In this document: positions 8,474 to 17,551 of the stretch, one piece after another
Numbering within the stretch: position 1 is the first letter of the stretch
Layout: every line of letters begins with the position of its first letter
Assembly (NCBI RefSeq): GCF_000382045.1
Contig: NZ_KB907454.1
Coordinates: forward strand, 186,001-250,000
DNA from: Variovorax atrisoli 110B
Lineage (GTDB): Bacteria > Pseudomonadota > Gammaproteobacteria > Burkholderiales > Burkholderiaceae_C
DNA: 64,000 bases
Reading direction: 5' to 3'
Program-made: the position numbers and the translations under genes
The notes under the pieces: model-generated
The model's database searches: none
The model's input: only the letters and a program-made list of their open reading frames with translations
Told to the model about the DNA's origin: nothing

Positions 8474-9385
8474 CTAGCGCTGCCCTTCGTCCTTCAGCGC
8501 CTCGGCCACGAAGTCGACGAAGGCGCGCACCTTCAGCGGCAGGGTGCGGTTCTGGCGGAAGACGGCGAAGATGCCGTTGGAGTAGGCCCGCACCGCGAAG
8601 CGGTAATCCGGCAGCAGCCGCACCAGCGCGCCCGAACGCAGGTCGCCGCGCACCGTGGCTTCCGACAGCAGCGCGATGCCCATGCCGCCGATCGCGGCCA
8701 GGCGCAGCAGTTCGCCGTTGTTGGCGCTGAGCACGCCCTGGATCGGGATCTCCTGCTGCTCGCCGGCTTCGTCGAGGTACTTCCAGATGGTGGCCTCGCG
8801 CTCGCGTTTGTAGGTCAGGCAGCGAACGTTCGGCAGGTCGGTGGGGTGCTTGATGCGCGAGTACGTCTTCACGAAGGCGGGGCTGGCCACCAGCACCTCG
8901 TCGCTGGACAGCAGCCGCTTGATCACGAAGCCGGAGTCGTTCGATTCGCCGGTGCGGATGTCGACGTCGAAGTCGTGCTCCACCAGGTTGACCGGGTGTT
9001 CCGAAAGCTCGATCTCCACCTGGATGTCCGGATAGAGCTGCGCGAATCGCGGCAGCAGCGGCGCCACCACCCGCAGCCCGATGTGGGTGCGCGAGTGCAC
9101 CCGCAGCCGGCCCTCGGGCCGCTGGCGGGCGTCGCGTGCGGCCTGCTCGGCCTCGGCCATCGATTCGAGCACGACCTCGGCGCGCTCCAGGAAGGCCTGG
9201 CCCGCCTCGGTCATCCGCAGGTTGCGGCTGGTGCGGTCCACCAGCTGCACGCCCAGTTCCTCCTCGAGCGCGCTGATGCGCCGCGAGATGGTGGCCGGCG
9301 AGAGGCTGAGGCTGCGCGCCGCGGCCGAGAGGCTGCCCTTCCTCTGGGTGGTGACGAAGATGCGCAGCGAGTCGAGGGCCTTCAT
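8474..9385 (-). CDS. LysR-family transcriptional regulator
   Basis: The 303-residue protein has the LysR winged helix at the N terminus (SLRIFVTTQRKGSLSAAARSL, then LSPATISRRISALEEELG, LVDRTSRNLRMTEAG). A two-lobe effector domain starts with GRLRVHSRTHIGLRVVAPLL. ATG at 9385 was chosen; a TTG at 9403 would add six residues. It is upstream of and in line with the Bug and CoA-transferase genes (8321-6072), so these are its most likely targets. It is also divergent from the M20 amidohydrolase gene at 9800, a second possible target. The effector cannot be told. Confidence 0.9.
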   Translation of the reverse strand: MKALDSLRIFVTTQRKGSLSAAARSLSLSPATISRRISALEEELGVQLVDRTSRNLRMTEAGQAFLERAEVVLESMAEAEQAARDARQRPEGRLRVHSRTHIGLRVVAPLLPRFAQLYPDIQVEIELSEHPVNLVEHDFDVDIRTGESNDSGFVIKRLLSSDEVLVASPAFVKTYSRIKHPTDLPNVRCLTYKREREATIWKYLDEAGEQQEIPIQGVLSANNGELLRLAAIGGMGIALLSEATVRGDLRSGALVRLLPDYRFAVRAYSNGIFAVFRQNRTLPLKVRAFVDFVAEALKDEGQR

Positions 9386-9403
9386 TTCAAGAGATGCAAA
9401 CAA

Positions 9404-9799
9404 GCTGTGCGCACATTGGCGATCCGCATCCGGCTGCGCCTTCTACGATGCGTGCCCGCAGGCACCGGGAGCACGGTCGGCATGGTCAACGGACTTCGGA
9501 ATCTTCACTCTGATGCAGCAGCGGAACAAGCATGAAAACCTCCGGCAGCGAGCCGGTCGGGGCGCCAGCGCGGGCGGGAGTATCCGTCGGGCTGCCTGCA
9601 TTGTCGTCGCAGCGCTGCGTGCATCCGCAGGCGCGTACAGACGCAGGCGGTCGATCGCCCAGGCGCGTTCGCCGCGATGAAGCCGGCGCGTCTCCTCGGT
9701 GACTCTGCACAGGAGCCCGGCACGAAGCGGATCTCCACCGGGCGATAGATTCGGCAAGGTGCCATCCAGCCCAACCACCCAGCAACTCTCGCAATCACC
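9404..9799. other. 396-bp divergent intergenic region, no gene supported
   Basis: This stretch separates the LysR gene from the M20 gene. Open frames here are GC-driven and resemble nothing. It must hold both promoters, but no convincing -35/-10 pair, LysR box or hairpin was found by eye. Confidence 0.5.
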
Positions 9800-11164
9800 A
9801 TGAAGTTTCGACACCACGCTTGCGCATTCATCCTTGCAGCCGCCTTCGCCGGTGCGCATGCGCAGGGCGCGGCACCCGTCACGCCTGCCGCTTCCGCCTC
9901 GCTGCTCGCACAGGCGCTGGCCCTGTCCGACGGCGTGCAGCCGCAGGTGGTCGAATGGCGCCGGCACATCCACCAGAACCCCGAACTCGCGTACCAGGAG
10001 ACCGGCACCGCCAAGTACATCGCCCAGGCCCTTGCCGGCATGCCCGGCGTGGAGATCAGGACCGGCATCGCAGGCACGGGCATCAAGGCCGTGCTGCGCG
10101 GCGCACTGCCCGGTCCGGTGGTGGCGCTGCGGGCGGACATGGACGCCCTGCCCGTGGAGGAGCGCAACGACCTGCCTTTCCGGTCCACGGCAAAGGGCGA
10201 CTGGCTCGGCAAGCAGGTTCCGGTGTCGCACGTCTGCGGCCACGACACGCATGTCGCCATGCTGCTGGGCGCGGCCAGGGTGCTGTCCTCGCTGCGCGGG
10301 CAGCTGGCCGGCACGGTGGTCTTCATCTTCCAGCCGGCCGAGGAGATCGGCCCCGGCCTGGGCAAGTCCAGCGGAGCCATGGCCATGGTGCGCGAGGGCG
10401 TGCTCGACAACCCGAAGGTCGACGTGGTGCTCGGACAGCACATCAGCAACCAGGCGCCCGCCGGCGCGATCCGCTACAGGCCAGGGCCGATGCTGGCCAG
10501 CATCGACGTGTTCAACATCAAGTTCAAGGGCGTCGGCGGTCACGGCGCCGCGCCGTGGGCCTCGAACACGCCCATGCTGGCCGCGGCGGAGACCGTGCTC
10601 GGCCTGCAGAACATCGTGAGCCACCGGCTCAACCCCACCATCGACGGTGGGCCGACCATCGTGACCACGGGCATGCTGCAAAGCGGCAACCGCTTCAACG
10701 TGCTGCCCGAGACGGCCGAGATCTCCGGCACGATCCGCGCGCTTTCGGCGACGAACCAGAAGATCGCGCAAGAGGAGATCCGTCGCCGCGCCACCGGCAT
10801 CGCGGCGAGCTACGGCGTGCAGGCCGACGTCAAGATCGACAGCGGCGACGGCTACGAGGTGCTGGTGAACGACCCGCAGGCCACGCTCTCGCTGGTGGGT
10901 GCCTTCGGCGCCGCCGCCGGCAGTGCCTCGAAGGTGAGCCAGATGCCCGCCTCCATGGGGTCGGAAGACTTCGGAGCATTCGGCTCGACCGGCGTGCCGG
11001 TGGTGTTCTGGATGCTCAACGCCTCGCCGATGGGCGACAAGGACGGGCCGGTGAACCACTCGCCGCTGTTCCAGGTGGACGAGTCGGCGATGCGCGTGGG
11101 CGTGCGCGCGCTGGCCGCGGCCACGCTGTCGCAGCTGGCCAGCGCGAAGTCCGCGGGCCGCTGA
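9800..11164 (+). CDS. secreted M20-family amidohydrolase/carboxypeptidase
   Basis: The 454-residue protein starts with a Sec signal (MKFRHHACAFILAAAFAGAHAQ), so it is periplasmic or exported, unlike most M20D amidohydrolases. The catalytic domain shows WRRHIHQNPELAYQE, ALRADMDALPVEE, VCGHDTHVAMLLGAA (metal-binding CGHDTH near residue 143), FIFQPAEEIGPG with the catalytic Glu pair, and the dimerisation-domain motif GGHGAAPW. SMGSEDFGAF supplies the last ligand region. It probably removes an acyl or amino-acid group from an amide such as an N-acyl amino acid or hippurate. It stands alone and converges on the next gene with 16 bp between stops. Confidence 0.92.
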   Translation: MKFRHHACAFILAAAFAGAHAQGAAPVTPAASASLLAQALALSDGVQPQVVEWRRHIHQNPELAYQETGTAKYIAQALAGMPGVEIRTGIAGTGIKAVLRGALPGPVVALRADMDALPVEERNDLPFRSTAKGDWLGKQVPVSHVCGHDTHVAMLLGAARVLSSLRGQLAGTVVFIFQPAEEIGPGLGKSSGAMAMVREGVLDNPKVDVVLGQHISNQAPAGAIRYRPGPMLASIDVFNIKFKGVGGHGAAPWASNTPMLAAAETVLGLQNIVSHRLNPTIDGGPTIVTTGMLQSGNRFNVLPETAEISGTIRALSATNQKIAQEEIRRRATGIAASYGVQADVKIDSGDGYEVLVNDPQATLSLVGAFGAAAGSASKVSQMPASMGSEDFGAFGSTGVPVVFWMLNASPMGDKDGPVNHSPLFQVDESAMRVGVRALAAATLSQLASAKSAGR

Positions 11165-11180
11165 GGACCCGCGGCGAGCT

Positions 11181-13502
11181 TCAGGCAGCGCGCGCCGTCA
11201 GCCACTTGTCGGAGCTCAGCGGTGCGCCGACGATGCGGATCTCGCCGATGCTGCCGAGGAAGCCGGTGGACATGTTGCCGGCCCACTGGGCGCAACCGAT
11301 CGCGACCTGCTGCGTCGCCGACACGAACTGGATGCCCTTCATGTTCGTGTTGTTGCGCAGCACGGGTGCGCCCTCGACGTACATCGTCGTCGAGTAGGAC
11401 TTCGAGGGCTCGTTGACGATGGCGACGTGCAGCCACTGCCCGGCGGACACACCGCCCGACCAGCAGGGCAGGCTGGTCGCCTGGCCCACCGGAACGATCT
11501 CCCACTGGAACTCCATCAGGTTCGAGAAGGCGAACATCAGGGCGCAGTCGCCGTCGCCCGAACCGAAGCCCGGCAGGTTCGACTGTGCGCCCAGGCGGTA
11601 CATGATGCCCATCCAGCCGTTCCTGGTGGCGTCGAAGCCCGGGTCGATGTAGACGAATGCCTCGATCGTGTAGCCGTTCTGGAAGGTCTCGACGTTCAGC
11701 GCCGAGTTCTGGTCCGTCGTGAAGTAGGAGAACCTCGCCTTCACGGCGCCGACGGCATTCGTCGCGTTCAGGAAGCGCAGGCTTCCCGGTGCGGCCGACA
11801 GCGGATGATGGCTCTTCGACCAGACCAGGTCGCCCGACTGCCCCGCCCAGGTGTTGACCGAGATCGGGTTCTTGCCGCCGGGCGCGCTGTCCTGGATCTG
11901 CTGCCCGGGCTGGTAGGGAAAGAGATCGCCCTCCGCGGCCGATGCATTGAAGAAGCGCCAGTGCGCGAGCGTGTTGTCGACCTTGGGGTAGTCGTCGGGG
12001 CTCTTGGGCAGCGCGGCCGCCTTCTGCGGCGGCTGGCTGAAGTTCGTCAGGATGAGCTTCCTGGCCGCGTCGGTCAGGCTGCTGTCCGACGAGCCGGCGG
12101 GCACGGAGAAGCCGGGGTTGAAGGAGGCGAAGCGCTGGACGAAGTCGATGTTCAGCGTGAACGACTGGTTCGAATCCGACAGCCATGCGGCGTCGAACTC
12201 GTTGAGCATCGCGGCCGGCTTCAGCGGCACCCAGGGCGAGAACGAGCTCGCGACGATCTTCTTGTTCGTCAGGTCGAACTCGAACATGCGCATGAGGCCG
12301 TTGCCGCCCATGTAGGCCATCTGGTAGTCCACCACCATCAGGTGCACGTCGTTGCCGCGCGAGTTCTTCTTGGTGCTGACGCACGAGCCGTGGTAGTGGC
12401 CGCTGACCGCCATGAAGATCTGGTCGTTGTCCTTGATCAGCTTGTCCCACAGGTAGTTGGAGTAGGCGGTGTCGGCGGCCGTCTTGCCGTCGCTGCCGAT
12501 GCCCACCAGCTGGTGGTTGACCAGGATCACGGGGATCGTCCTGTTGGCCTGGATCACCTTGTTGGCCCAGGCGATCGCGTCGTCGGACGCGCGCCACGAC
12601 ATCGAGAGCACGAGGAACTTGTTTCCCTCGGCCTGGAAGACGTGGTACTCGTGAAAGCCCGAGGAATGCCTGCCGCCGAAGGTCGCCTGCCGCTGCGCGC
12701 GCTCCGGCGGGAAGACCTTGAGGTACGGCTCCAGCAGACCGACGCGGTGGCTGCCGCCGTCCTGGTAGCCGTCGTCGTTGGCGAATCCGGTGACGCCCAC
12801 GCCCCAGTCGGGGCCCCACTGCATGTCCGAGTTGATGGCCCCGACGTCATGGTTGCCTGCGCAGATCGAATAGGGGCACTTGGCGGCCTCGAGCACCTGC
12901 ATGGCCTGGCTCGCGAGCTCCCATTCCTTCGTGACCTGCCCGTTGCCGAGCTGGCCATTGCCCACGAGGTCGGTGGTGGGGCTCCACGGTGCCGAGTTTT
13001 CAGCCGTGTAGTACCACGACTGGTCGACGATATCGCCCAGGTGGATCGTGAACGGCATTTTCAGCTGGCTGGCATTCTGCGCGATCCATTGCGTCTGGGA
13101 TTTGAATGGATTGTCGAATTTCGGGTCGATGCCGGCATACAGCTTCTGATAGAGCCCGTGCATCTTTTCCGAGGCATATCGCGGATAGAACTGGGTGTCC
13201 GGCAGCACCGAAATCGTGAAGCTCGAGATTTTCTGTGCCGGAGTTCCCGGTGCCGCGGGCGGCGGTGCGCTGGCGGGCGAACCGGTGGCCGGCGTGCTGC
13301 CCGTACCCGTCGCGGGAAATGGGAAAGCGGCTGCGCCGCCGCCATTGCCTCCGCCACCGCAACCGGGCAGCGCAGCCGTGGCCACGCCAGTGACGGAGCC
13401 AGCCAGCATCAGCTTAAGCAATTCGCGGCGTCTGTTTTCCGGCACGCGAGCCAATTGATCGAGATATGCGCCTTCCCTGTCGGGAAATGAATTTTTTGAC
13501 AT
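11181..13502 (-). CDS. metallophosphoesterase lipoprotein with C-terminal LamG domain
   Basis: The 773-residue protein begins with a long basic leader (RRRELLKLMLAGSVTGVATAALPGC) ending in a lipobox-like LPGC. The Cys is followed by a poly-Gly linker, suggesting an envelope lipoprotein. The calcineurin-like domain carries ISVLPDTQFYP (metal D), HLGDIVDQ, CAGNHDVG, VNHQLVG and VSGHYHGS, which together are the five conserved metallophosphoesterase blocks (about residues 93-380). From about residue 560 a LamG/concanavalin-like domain follows (SALNVETFQNGYTIEAFVYIDPG...WLHVAIVN). It probably hydrolyses a phosphoester at the cell surface while holding a glycan or matrix. It is divergent from the PAP2 phosphatase, another surface phosphatase. 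Confidence 0.88.
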   Translation of the reverse strand: MSKNSFPDREGAYLDQLARVPENRRRELLKLMLAGSVTGVATAALPGCGGGGNGGGAAAFPFPATGTGSTPATGSPASAPPPAAPGTPAQKISSFTISVLPDTQFYPRYASEKMHGLYQKLYAGIDPKFDNPFKSQTQWIAQNASQLKMPFTIHLGDIVDQSWYYTAENSAPWSPTTDLVGNGQLGNGQVTKEWELASQAMQVLEAAKCPYSICAGNHDVGAINSDMQWGPDWGVGVTGFANDDGYQDGGSHRVGLLEPYLKVFPPERAQRQATFGGRHSSGFHEYHVFQAEGNKFLVLSMSWRASDDAIAWANKVIQANRTIPVILVNHQLVGIGSDGKTAADTAYSNYLWDKLIKDNDQIFMAVSGHYHGSCVSTKKNSRGNDVHLMVVDYQMAYMGGNGLMRMFEFDLTNKKIVASSFSPWVPLKPAAMLNEFDAAWLSDSNQSFTLNIDFVQRFASFNPGFSVPAGSSDSSLTDAARKLILTNFSQPPQKAAALPKSPDDYPKVDNTLAHWRFFNASAAEGDLFPYQPGQQIQDSAPGGKNPISVNTWAGQSGDLVWSKSHHPLSAAPGSLRFLNATNAVGAVKARFSYFTTDQNSALNVETFQNGYTIEAFVYIDPGFDATRNGWMGIMYRLGAQSNLPGFGSGDGDCALMFAFSNLMEFQWEIVPVGQATSLPCWSGGVSAGQWLHVAIVNEPSKSYSTTMYVEGAPVLRNNTNMKGIQFVSATQQVAIGCAQWAGNMSTGFLGSIGEIRIVGAPLSSDKWLTARAA

Positions 13503-13852
13503 GGTAATTGAATTCGGAATGGATCAAATTCTTTTTCCGGCATTTGCAAATGCCGGATGGCGCAGACTTTATGTGGCGAATATGATGATTCCGTGAATTG
13601 ATTGCCGCGGAAATCAAGGCATTTGGGCTCGATTGACTCAATATTCCATGCAATCGGCAAATCGAATTGAGCGCCAATTAGGGTGCCAATCTGACCTGCG
13701 CCTGACCCGTGGAAAAGCCCGTCAATTCGGCTGTGCAATGCAGCGGAATTCGCGGCGATTCACAAGGATGACTTCTTGCATCCCTAGATTCCCGGGGCCG
13801 CGGCGGCTGTTTGTGCAGCGCCGCGTCTTCTTTTTCCTCCTTTCTTTTCTTC
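13503..13852. other. 350-bp AT-richer divergent promoter region
   Basis: This space between the two envelope phosphatase genes is visibly richer in A+T than its neighbours, especially 13503-13690 (runs such as GAATTCGGAATGGATCAAATTC). No gene is supported. Promoters for both flanking genes are expected here, but no site was close enough to consensus to call. Confidence 0.45.
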
Positions 13853-15853
13853 ATGCCCCATCTGCTTTCCCCCGTCCGTCCTTTCGCCATCACCCTCGTC
13901 GCAGCCCTGTGCCTCTCGGCCTGCGGCGGTGGCGGCGGGGAAGGCGGCTTCTCGTTCCCGATCGCCGGCACGCCGCCCGCCACGGCCAACCCGCCCGCCG
14001 TGGCCGTCGCCGGCCCGCCGAAGGACCTGGGCTTCACCGACTCCGCGCCCGCGCCCGATGCGGTCGCGGTCCCGCCCTTCGTCGACAACGTGGCGACCAA
14101 CCAGCGCGGCGATGCGCGCTTCGCGACCAAGGAAACCAATGCCGGCGTGCGCGTGGTGGCGGGCTTCCTCGACTTCTGGCAGCCCAGCACGCTGCTGGTG
14201 GACGCGGGCGTCTCGGCACCCGCGCAGGGCAGCTTCCCGGCCGTGACCGCATCCACCTGGAGCGGCATCCCCGGCGATGCCACCGACGGCAAGATGCTCA
14301 ACACCAACGTGCTGAACCGCAACATCCAGTACGTCGTCGACGCCACCAACGCGCGCACCCCTGCGCAGGAACTGGCCGCCTACCTGGACGACCGCCGCGG
14401 CAAGGGCTACAGCATCAGCGACGGCATGGGCCCGCTCACGACCGCCTGGCGCGCGGCCACGCAGCAGGTCACGACGATCACGGGCATCGCGGCGGACGCC
14501 ACCACGGTGCTCTACAGCGACGGCGGCAACGACGTCGGCGTGGGCGGTTCCGCCAACCCGGGCTTCGGCACGGTGGTCGACCTGCTCAAGAACATCGGCG
14601 AGAACGGCTCCACCGAGCCCGCCAAGCGCTTCTACAAGTACGCGCGGCCCTGGCGCTGGAGCAGCAGCGTGAAGGTGGTGCCCGCGCTGGAGCCCGCCAA
14701 GAACCCCACGCCTGCCATCGACGGCGGCTTCATCAGCGGCCACACGGCAGAGGCGGTGCGCGACTCCATCGCCTCCGCCTATGTCGTGCCGCAGCGCTTC
14801 CAGGAGATGGTGGCGCGCGGCCTCGAGCTCGGCGAGAACCGCATCCTCGCGGGCATGCATTCGCCGCTGGACGTGGTCGGCGGGCGCGTGCACGGGCAGG
14901 CCGTGGCCGCCGCGAGCCTGGCCACCGGCGCGAACGCAGCGCGCAAGGCCGCAGCCTTCGCCCAGGCTCAGAGCGCGCTGATGGCCGCCGTGGGCGCGAG
15001 CGATGCCGTCGCCTTCAACGACTTCGCCCATTCGCAGGGCACCACCGCCGACCGCTTCGCGGACCATGCCGCGAGCAAGGCCGACTACCTGCGCCGGCTG
15101 ACCTTCGGCTTCAAGCCGGTGGGCGACACCACCAGGCCTGCGGTCGTGCCCAAGGGTGCCGAGGTGCTGCTCGAAACGCGCCTGCCCTACCTCGACGCGA
15201 TGCAGCGCCGCGTGGTGCTCAAGACCACAGCCGTGCAATCGGGCTATCCGGTGATGGACGACCCCGAGGGCTGGGGCCGGCTGAACCTGTTCGATGCGGC
15301 CGACGGTTACGGCGCCTTCAACGGCGACGTGGTCGTGACCATGGATGCCGGCCGAGGCGGCTTCAATGCGCTCGACAGCTGGCGCAACAACATCGCCGGC
15401 GCCGGCAAGCTGACCAAGAAGGGCAGCGGCGCGCTGGCGCTCGGCGGCAGCAACAGCTACGCGGGCGGCACGCAACTCTCCGAAGGCACGCTGCGGGCAG
15501 ACTCCGCCGCCGCCTTCGGCACGGGCAACGTCTACGTGGGCGGCGGCACGCTGGTGTGCAACGCGTCCTCGATGGTCACCATGGCCGGTGCCTACACGCA
15601 GGTGGCCGGCACCACGCTGCAGCTGAACCTGGGCGCCAACGGCGCCGGCCGGCTGAACGTGGCCGGTGTCGCCGCCGTGGACGGCACGCTGAACCTGAGC
15701 TTCAAGCCGGGTTTCGCACCCAGCGCCGGCGACACGCTCACGCTCATCAGCAGCGGCACCCTGACGGGCCGGTTCTCGGCAATCAACGCGCCGGGCTTCA
15801 AGGTCACGCCGACCTATACCGGCAACCAGCTCATCGTGCGCTTCGACGCGTGA
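13853..15853 (+). CDS. PAP2-type acid phosphatase lipoprotein with autotransporter-associated beta-strand repeat
   Basis: The 666-residue lipoprotein has signal TLVAALCLSAC with poly-Gly after the Cys. A class A acid-phosphatase/PAP2 core shows KYARPWRW (KxxxxxxRP-like, near residue 262), GGFISGHTAEA (PSGH-type block, near 295) and ENRILAGMHSPLDVVGGR (SRxxxxxHxxxD block with catalytic His, about 328-345). The C-terminal third instead has an autotransporter passenger repeat, KLTKKGSGALALGGSNSYAGGT and SEGTLRADSAAAFG (about 516-550), ending in a beta-rich tail. No translocator beta-barrel follows. The start at 13853 is the Met just before the signal; an in-frame ATG at 13811 is less likely. It ends one base before the convergent MocR-type gene. 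Confidence 0.85.
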   Translation: MPHLLSPVRPFAITLVAALCLSACGGGGGEGGFSFPIAGTPPATANPPAVAVAGPPKDLGFTDSAPAPDAVAVPPFVDNVATNQRGDARFATKETNAGVRVVAGFLDFWQPSTLLVDAGVSAPAQGSFPAVTASTWSGIPGDATDGKMLNTNVLNRNIQYVVDATNARTPAQELAAYLDDRRGKGYSISDGMGPLTTAWRAATQQVTTITGIAADATTVLYSDGGNDVGVGGSANPGFGTVVDLLKNIGENGSTEPAKRFYKYARPWRWSSSVKVVPALEPAKNPTPAIDGGFISGHTAEAVRDSIASAYVVPQRFQEMVARGLELGENRILAGMHSPLDVVGGRVHGQAVAAASLATGANAARKAAAFAQAQSALMAAVGASDAVAFNDFAHSQGTTADRFADHAASKADYLRRLTFGFKPVGDTTRPAVVPKGAEVLLETRLPYLDAMQRRVVLKTTAVQSGYPVMDDPEGWGRLNLFDAADGYGAFNGDVVVTMDAGRGGFNALDSWRNNIAGAGKLTKKGSGALALGGSNSYAGGTQLSEGTLRADSAAAFGTGNVYVGGGTLVCNASSMVTMAGAYTQVAGTTLQLNLGANGAGRLNVAGVAAVDGTLNLSFKPGFAPSAGDTLTLISSGTLTGRFSAINAPGFKVTPTYTGNQLIVRFDA

Positions 15854-15854
15854 G

Positions 15855-17264
15855 TCACCGGCCCCCGCCGCGATCCCCCAGGGTCGCGTGCGGATGCAGC
15901 GGATGCGCCAGCGTGTCCGCGATCAGCCGCAGCGCCTGGTCGCACTGCTCGCGCGTCATCGGGCCGCCCAGGCAGATGCGCACTGCGTCGGGCGGATCGC
16001 CGTCGGTGGAGAAGGCGGCGCTCGCGACCACGCCGACGTTCTGCGTGCGCAGGTAGGACGCGAACTCCACCGGGCTCCAGCCGGGCGTGAGCGGCAGCCA
16101 CGCATGGAAGCCTTCGGGATGCGCCTGCAGGCCGCTGTCGCCCAGGTGGCGTGCAGCCAGCACCTGCCGGGCCGCCGATTCGGCGCGCACCGCCTGCAGC
16201 ATCTCGTCGGCGGTGCCGTCTTCGACCCACAGCGTCGTCAGCGCGTTGGTGATCGGGGAGGCCATCACGGTGGTCGCGCGCATCGCACCTGCCAGCCGCT
16301 GCGACTGCACCACCGTCGGCGAGCACACGTATGCGCTGCGCAGCCCCGCGCCGAAGCACTTGGAGAAACCGCTCACGTAGTAGGTGAGCCCCGGCGCGAG
16401 CGTGGCCAGCGACGCGGGCGTCTGCCGCGGCAGCATGCCGTAGGCGTCGTCCTCGATGATCGGCACCGCGTAGCGCAGCGCCACGTCGGCCAGCGCCTCG
16501 CGCCGCGCGCGCGACACGGTGGCCGAGGTCGGGTTCAGCAGGGTGGGGTTGCAGTACAGCGCCTTGGGCTTGAGCGTCTTGCAGGCGTGCTCGAAGGCAT
16601 CGGCGATGGGGCCGTCGTCGTCCATCTGCAGCGCATGCAGCTGCACGCCGAGCTGCGCCGCGATGGCCTTCACGCCGGGGTAGGTGAGCGACTCCACGCA
16701 AACCAGCTCGCCGGGCCGTGCGAGCTGCGAGAACAGCGCGGTAAGCACGCCGTGGATGCCGGGGCACACCAGGATGCGATCGACGCTGGCGTCGGGCACG
16801 AAAGGCCGCAGCCAGTGCATCGCGGCGGCGCGGTCGTGCGCGGTGCCGCCGAAGTCCTGGTAGCGCAGCAGGTCGTGGAAATCGACCTGCGCGAAGGCGC
16901 GGCTGGCGCTGTCGTGCAGGCGCGCCATCAGGTGCTCGTCGTCGGGCTCGGGCGGCATGTTCATCGTCATCTCGGCGCCGCTGCCACCGCGCAGCCGCAG
17001 GCTCGGGCTGCCCGAGCGGATGAAGGTGCCGGTGCCCGCGCGCGAATCGATCAGCCCGCGCTTGCGCGCCTCGGCATAGCCGCGCGCCACCGTCGTGTAG
17101 TTGAGGTCGAGGTCCGCCGCCAGCTCGCGCAGCGTGGGCAGGCGGTCCCGCACGCCCAGGCGGCCGGTCTTGATGTCGTCGGCGATCAGGTCGGCCAGCA
17201 GCAGATAGGCCGGGCGGGCGGTGTTGCGCAACTGCTTGCGCCAGTGGGCGGTGATGGTGGTCAT
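15855..17264 (-). CDS. MocR-type (GntR helix-turn-helix plus aminotransferase) transcriptional regulator
   Basis: The 469-residue protein has a GntR winged helix (LLADLIADDIKTGRLGVRDRLP, LRELAADLDLNYTTVARGYAEA, GLIDSRAGTGTF) fused to a fold-type I PLP aminotransferase-like domain. YYVSGFSKCFGAGLRSAYV contains the PLP-binding Lys. Such MocR proteins sense PLP adducts or small amines and bind paired direct repeats. The start at 17264 is preferred over 17306 because the upstream stretch holds TTGATTGCATC repeats. The gene is divergent from the Nit1C operon, and several similar repeats lie between them, so it is the prime candidate regulator of that cluster and of itself. Confidence 0.9.
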   Translation of the reverse strand: MTTITAHWRKQLRNTARPAYLLLADLIADDIKTGRLGVRDRLPTLRELAADLDLNYTTVARGYAEARKRGLIDSRAGTGTFIRSGSPSLRLRGGSGAEMTMNMPPEPDDEHLMARLHDSASRAFAQVDFHDLLRYQDFGGTAHDRAAAMHWLRPFVPDASVDRILVCPGIHGVLTALFSQLARPGELVCVESLTYPGVKAIAAQLGVQLHALQMDDDGPIADAFEHACKTLKPKALYCNPTLLNPTSATVSRARREALADVALRYAVPIIEDDAYGMLPRQTPASLATLAPGLTYYVSGFSKCFGAGLRSAYVCSPTVVQSQRLAGAMRATTVMASPITNALTTLWVEDGTADEMLQAVRAESAARQVLAARHLGDSGLQAHPEGFHAWLPLTPGWSPVEFASYLRTQNVGVVASAAFSTDGDPPDAVRICLGGPMTREQCDQALRLIADTLAHPLHPHATLGDRGGGR

Positions 17265-17283
17265 CGGGCGTGTTCCGGCGGAG

Positions 17284-17307
17284 TTGATTGCATCCATTGA
17301 TTGCATC
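17284..17307 (+). promoter_or_regulatory. direct-repeat pair A: TTGATTGCATC x2
   Basis: TTGATTGCATC occurs at 17284-17294 and again at 17297-17307, start-to-start distance 13 bp. It lies just upstream of the MocR-type start codon at 17264. It matches two further TTGATCG-type pairs in the same intergenic region, and paired direct repeats are how GabR-like MocR proteins bind. Confidence 0.6.
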
Positions 17308-17316
17308 TGGCCACCG

Positions 17317-17321
17317 ATCAA
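17317..17321 (-). promoter_or_regulatory. single minus-strand TTGAT element
   Basis: CCGATCAACA around 17315-17323 reads TGTTGATCGG on the minus strand, an isolated copy of the TTGATC core between pairs A and C. It is weak alone and is listed because of the surrounding array. Confidence 0.35.
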
Positions 17322-17359
17322 CATGCAGGAACCGCGCCCGCGCCAGAGGGGGCGGATGC

Positions 17360-17406
17360 TTCGATCAGGTGCGATCAACCCCGTTGATCGGGTGCATTGA
17401 TCGCAT
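17360..17406. promoter_or_regulatory. central repeat block: inverted TTGATCGCA and direct-repeat pair C
   Basis: On the minus strand GTTGATCGCA reads at 17370-17379, with CTGATCGAA just beyond it (17360-17368). On the plus strand TTGATCGGG (17384-17392) and TTGATCGCA (17397-17405) again lie 13 bp apart, the same spacing as pair A and exactly 100 bp from it. Inverted plus direct copies of one core make a composite operator likely. Confidence 0.6.
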
Positions 17407-17514
17407 GCGGCGTGCGTCGTCGCGGTGCGGAAATGGCCGCCGTGGCCTGCTTCGTCGGTGCCTTTGCAGGCCCTGAAAAAAATTTTGCGCTCGCGCACGC
17501 CGCGCCGCTTCGCG

Positions 17515-17534
17515 TTGATCGCGCATTGATCGCA
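17515..17534 (+). promoter_or_regulatory. direct-repeat pair D next to the sigma-54-like promoter
   Basis: TTGATCGCG (17515-17523) and TTGATCGCA (17526-17534) are 11 bp apart and end 17 bp upstream of the TGGCAC box at 17552. A protein bound here would be close enough to touch polymerase at that promoter. Confidence 0.55.
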
Positions 17535-17551
17535 CGAGCCCGGCCGGCCGC

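Noticed and set aside
13597..13606. TTGATTGCC near the PAP2 promoter as another MocR site
   Set aside because: Single unpaired copy; the sites near the regulator occur mostly in pairs, and one 8-9 bp match is expected by chance.
13633..16056. Long plus-strand frame overlapping the PAP2 gene
   Set aside because: Arg/Ala-rich shadow frame; the PAP2 frame has a lipobox, phosphatase blocks and a stop directly before the next gene.
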